Source: Pseudomonas sp. ICMP 561 (GTDB lineage Bacteria > Pseudomonadota > Gammaproteobacteria > Pseudomonadales > Pseudomonadaceae). From it: a DNA stretch of 64,000 bases. Shown here one piece after another: positions 62,254 to 64,000 of this stretch (position 1 is the stretch's first letter; each line of letters begins with the position of its first letter). The stretch spans positions 211,744-275,743 of the forward strand of contig NZ_LKBT01000067.1 of assembly GCF_002699985.1 (NCBI RefSeq), given 5' to 3'. Position numbers and translations under genes: made by a program. The notes beneath the pieces were generated by a model. It did not search any database, was not told the DNA's origin, and saw only the letters and a program-made list of their open reading frames with translations.

Positions 62254-63507
62254 ATGTTCAGCCGTGATTTGACTCTCGCCAAGTACGACTCCGATCTCTT
62301 CGCCGCGATGGAGCAAGAAGCCCTGCGCCAGGAAGAGCACATCGAGCTGATCGCTTCGGAAAACTACACCAGCCCAGCGGTGATGGAAGCTCAGGGTTCG
62401 GTCCTGACCAACAAATACGCTGAAGGCTACCCGGGCAAGCGTTACTACGGCGGCTGCGAATACGTCGACGTGGTTGAGCAACTGGCCATCGACCGCGCCA
62501 AAGAACTGTTCGGCGCAGATTACGCCAACGTTCAGCCACACGCTGGTTCGCAAGCCAACAGCGCCGTTTATCTCGCTCTGCTGCAAGGCGGCGACACCAT
62601 TCTGGGCATGAGCCTGGCCCACGGCGGTCACCTGACCCACGGCGCCAGCGTCAGCTCGTCGGGCAAGCTGTACAACGCCGTTCAGTACGGCATCGACGCC
62701 AATGGCATGATCGACTACGACGAAGTTGAACGCCTGGCGGTTGAGCACAAGCCAAAGATGATCGTGGCCGGTTTCTCTGCCTACTCGCAGATTCTCGACT
62801 TCCCGCGCTTCCGCGCGATCGCTGACAAGGTTGGCGCTTACCTGTTCGTCGACATGGCCCACGTAGCCGGTCTGGTTGCTGCCGGTGTTTACCCGAACCC
62901 GGTGCCTTTCGCTGACGTCGTGACCACCACCACGCACAAGACCCTGCGCGGTCCACGTGGCGGCCTGATCCTGGCTCGCGCCAACGCCGACATCGAGAAG
63001 AAGCTGAACTCCGCAGTTTTCCCAGGTGCCCAAGGCGGCCCACTGGAGCACGTGATTGCCGCCAAGGCCGTATGCTTCAAGGAAGCTCTGCAGCCTGAGT
63101 TCAAGGCTTATCAGCAACAAGTCGTGAAAAACGCCAAGGCCATGGCCGGTGTATTCATCGAGCGCGGTTTCGACGTGGTTTCCGGCGGTACTGAAAACCA
63201 CCTGTTCCTGCTCTCGCTGATCAAGCAGGATATCTCCGGTAAAGACGCTGACGCTGCCCTGGGCCGCGCCTTCATCACCGTCAACAAGAACTCCGTACCC
63301 AACGACCCACGCTCCCCGTTCGTCACCTCCGGCCTGCGCTTCGGCACACCGGCAGTCACCACTCGTGGCTTCAAGGAAGCAGAGTGCAAAGAGCTGGCAA
63401 CCTGGATCTGCGACATCCTGGCTGACCTGAACAACGAAGCCGTGATCGACGCAGTACGTGAAAAAGTAAAAGCCATCTGCGCCAGACTGCCGGTATACGG
63501 CGCTTAA
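62254..63507 (+). CDS. glyA: Serine hydroxymethyltransferase GlyA
   Basis: 417 residues. Full PLP enzyme: HIELIASENYTSPAVMEAQGS, HAGSQANSAVY, DMAHVAG, and the Schiff-base lysine in TTTTHKTLRGPRGG. It interconverts serine and glycine with tetrahydrofolate. A TTAGAAT -10-like box lies about 40 bases upstream of ATG. Pseudomonads carry more than one glyA; this copy next to morA corresponds to the PA4602 position (glyA3 in PAO1 as I recall). Followed by a terminator. Confidence 0.97.
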   Translation: MFSRDLTLAKYDSDLFAAMEQEALRQEEHIELIASENYTSPAVMEAQGSVLTNKYAEGYPGKRYYGGCEYVDVVEQLAIDRAKELFGADYANVQPHAGSQANSAVYLALLQGGDTILGMSLAHGGHLTHGASVSSSGKLYNAVQYGIDANGMIDYDEVERLAVEHKPKMIVAGFSAYSQILDFPRFRAIADKVGAYLFVDMAHVAGLVAAGVYPNPVPFADVVTTTTHKTLRGPRGGLILARANADIEKKLNSAVFPGAQGGPLEHVIAAKAVCFKEALQPEFKAYQQQVVKNAKAMAGVFIERGFDVVSGGTENHLFLLSLIKQDISGKDADAALGRAFITVNKNSVPNDPRSPFVTSGLRFGTPAVTTRGFKEAECKELATWICDILADLNNEAVIDAVREKVKAICARLPVYGA

Positions 63508-63530
63508 TCAGCCCCGTTTGCAACAGTCAC

Positions 63531-63565
63531 AAAAAGCCCCGGTTCGCGAGAGCCGGGGCTTTTTC
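63531..63565 (+). terminator. Terminator of glyA
   Basis: AAAAAGCCCCGGTTC-GCGA-GAGCCGGGGCTTTTT, perfect-looking stem with T-run. Confidence 0.92.
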
Positions 63566-63746
63566 ATATCCCAGCGTCAACGCAAACCCGTAACAGGCTG
63601 CTTAACTAGCACTTTTTTCGGAATAAAAACACTCCTTTAAATCGACATTAATTCCAACCACTGTCAACTATGACAGTAGTCAACGCCCACAGCACTCACT
63701 AGCCTGACTTGACCATCACGTGATGGAACTCAACAGGTAAACGAAA

Positions 63747-64000
63747 ATGGCAGACGACATCAGCAAATCATTCTACGGCGAGCTTAGTTTGGCCAGTGAT
63801 GACTCCAAAGTTAATTTCTCCTACGTAACGCATACCAACACACCGACAATACAGAACCCTCTCTCTGGCGGAGGCGACACACCAAATGACGCGGGCTACA
63901 ACCTTGAGTTTTTCGAGTACATGACGGTCAACACATTTGAGCATTACGCTCAAAAGTTTTACTTCAAATACTCTCCATCCGATAACTCCTATTCACTGAT
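63747..64000 (+). CDS. Unrecognised protein, N-terminal part
   Basis: At least 84 residues, running off the window end without a stop. ATG 63747 has AGG about 8 bases upstream (CAACAGGTAAACGAAA). The sequence begins MADDISKSFYGELSLASDD and continues polar and aromatic-rich with Tyr/Phe/Asn/Ser (NLEFFEYMTVNTFEHYAQKFYFKYSP); no signal peptide, membrane helix or motif is visible. Base composition is lower in GC than the housekeeping genes around it, hinting at an accessory or acquired gene. I cannot assign a function. Confidence 0.6.
   Translation, partial: MADDISKSFYGELSLASDDSKVNFSYVTHTNTPTIQNPLSGGGDTPNDAGYNLEFFEYMTVNTFEHYAQKFYFKYSPSDNSYSL

Overview
This is a chromosomal segment of a fluorescent Pseudomonas (P. 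fluorescens/P. syringae type lineage; species not resolved). The evidence is Pseudomonas-type proteins throughout, many short inverted REP repeats of the kind that litter P. fluorescens-group genomes, and long blocks whose order matches, from memory, the P. aeruginosa PAO1 region PA4545-PA4602 (bamD, thiO, minor pilins, ispH-fkpB-lspA-ileS-ribF-murJ, rpsT, proB, obgE-rpmA-rplU, ispB, fklB, a Lon-like protease, morA, glyA). No prophage, insertion sequence, CRISPR array or plasmid gene was seen.

Layout. 1-3.3 kb: 3' end of ndh, a membrane chemoreceptor, and mntP behind a yybP-ykoY manganese riboswitch. 3.3-10.4 kb: five same-strand genes (PepSY protein, cytochrome b561, BNR-repeat protein, integral membrane protein, LtaS-like phosphoglycerol/sulfatase-fold enzyme) divergent from a QseBC/PmrAB-like two-component system, with an 11-bp-spaced direct repeat in the shared control region. 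10.6-17 kb: a TriABC-like RND pump with two adaptor proteins, preceded on the same strand by an rhlA homologue. 17.5-18.5 kb: a tandem array of six 161-bp REP-containing units. 18.6-19.1 kb: tRNA operon Asn-Pro-Lys-Pro with promoter and terminator. 19.4-25 kb: clpB with a sigma-32-like promoter, pgeF-rluD, and divergent bamD. 25.3-33.3 kb: a PP0621-family protein, then the type IV pilus minor pilin operon fimU-pilV-pilW-pilX-pilY1-pilE-thiO, with a fimT-like gene divergent from it. 33.4-39.2 kb: ispH-fkpB-lspA-ileS-ribF operon; murJ, then divergent rpsT. 41.6-46.8 kb: creA, proB, obgE, rpmA, rplU, and divergent ispB. 47-56 kb: a small gene behind two Fur-box-like sequences, fklB, several conserved genes of unknown function, a Lon-like protease, DUF3015 and DUF4105 proteins, and a GreB-like factor. 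56-64 kb: ettA, morA (GGDEF-EAL), glyA, and the start of an unrecognised gene.

Most of the window is conserved housekeeping content (translation, isoprenoids, cell wall, outer membrane assembly). The places worth a closer look are the 3.3-10.4 kb envelope cluster with its two-component system, the rhlA-RND pairing, the REP array and other repeat families (two of which supply the stop codons of neighbouring genes), a MITE-like palindrome at 49.94-50.08 kb, and the structured or repetitive DNA on both sides of morA. No clearly new multi-gene defence or biosynthetic system could be demonstrated; the envelope cluster is the best candidate for an undercharacterised system.
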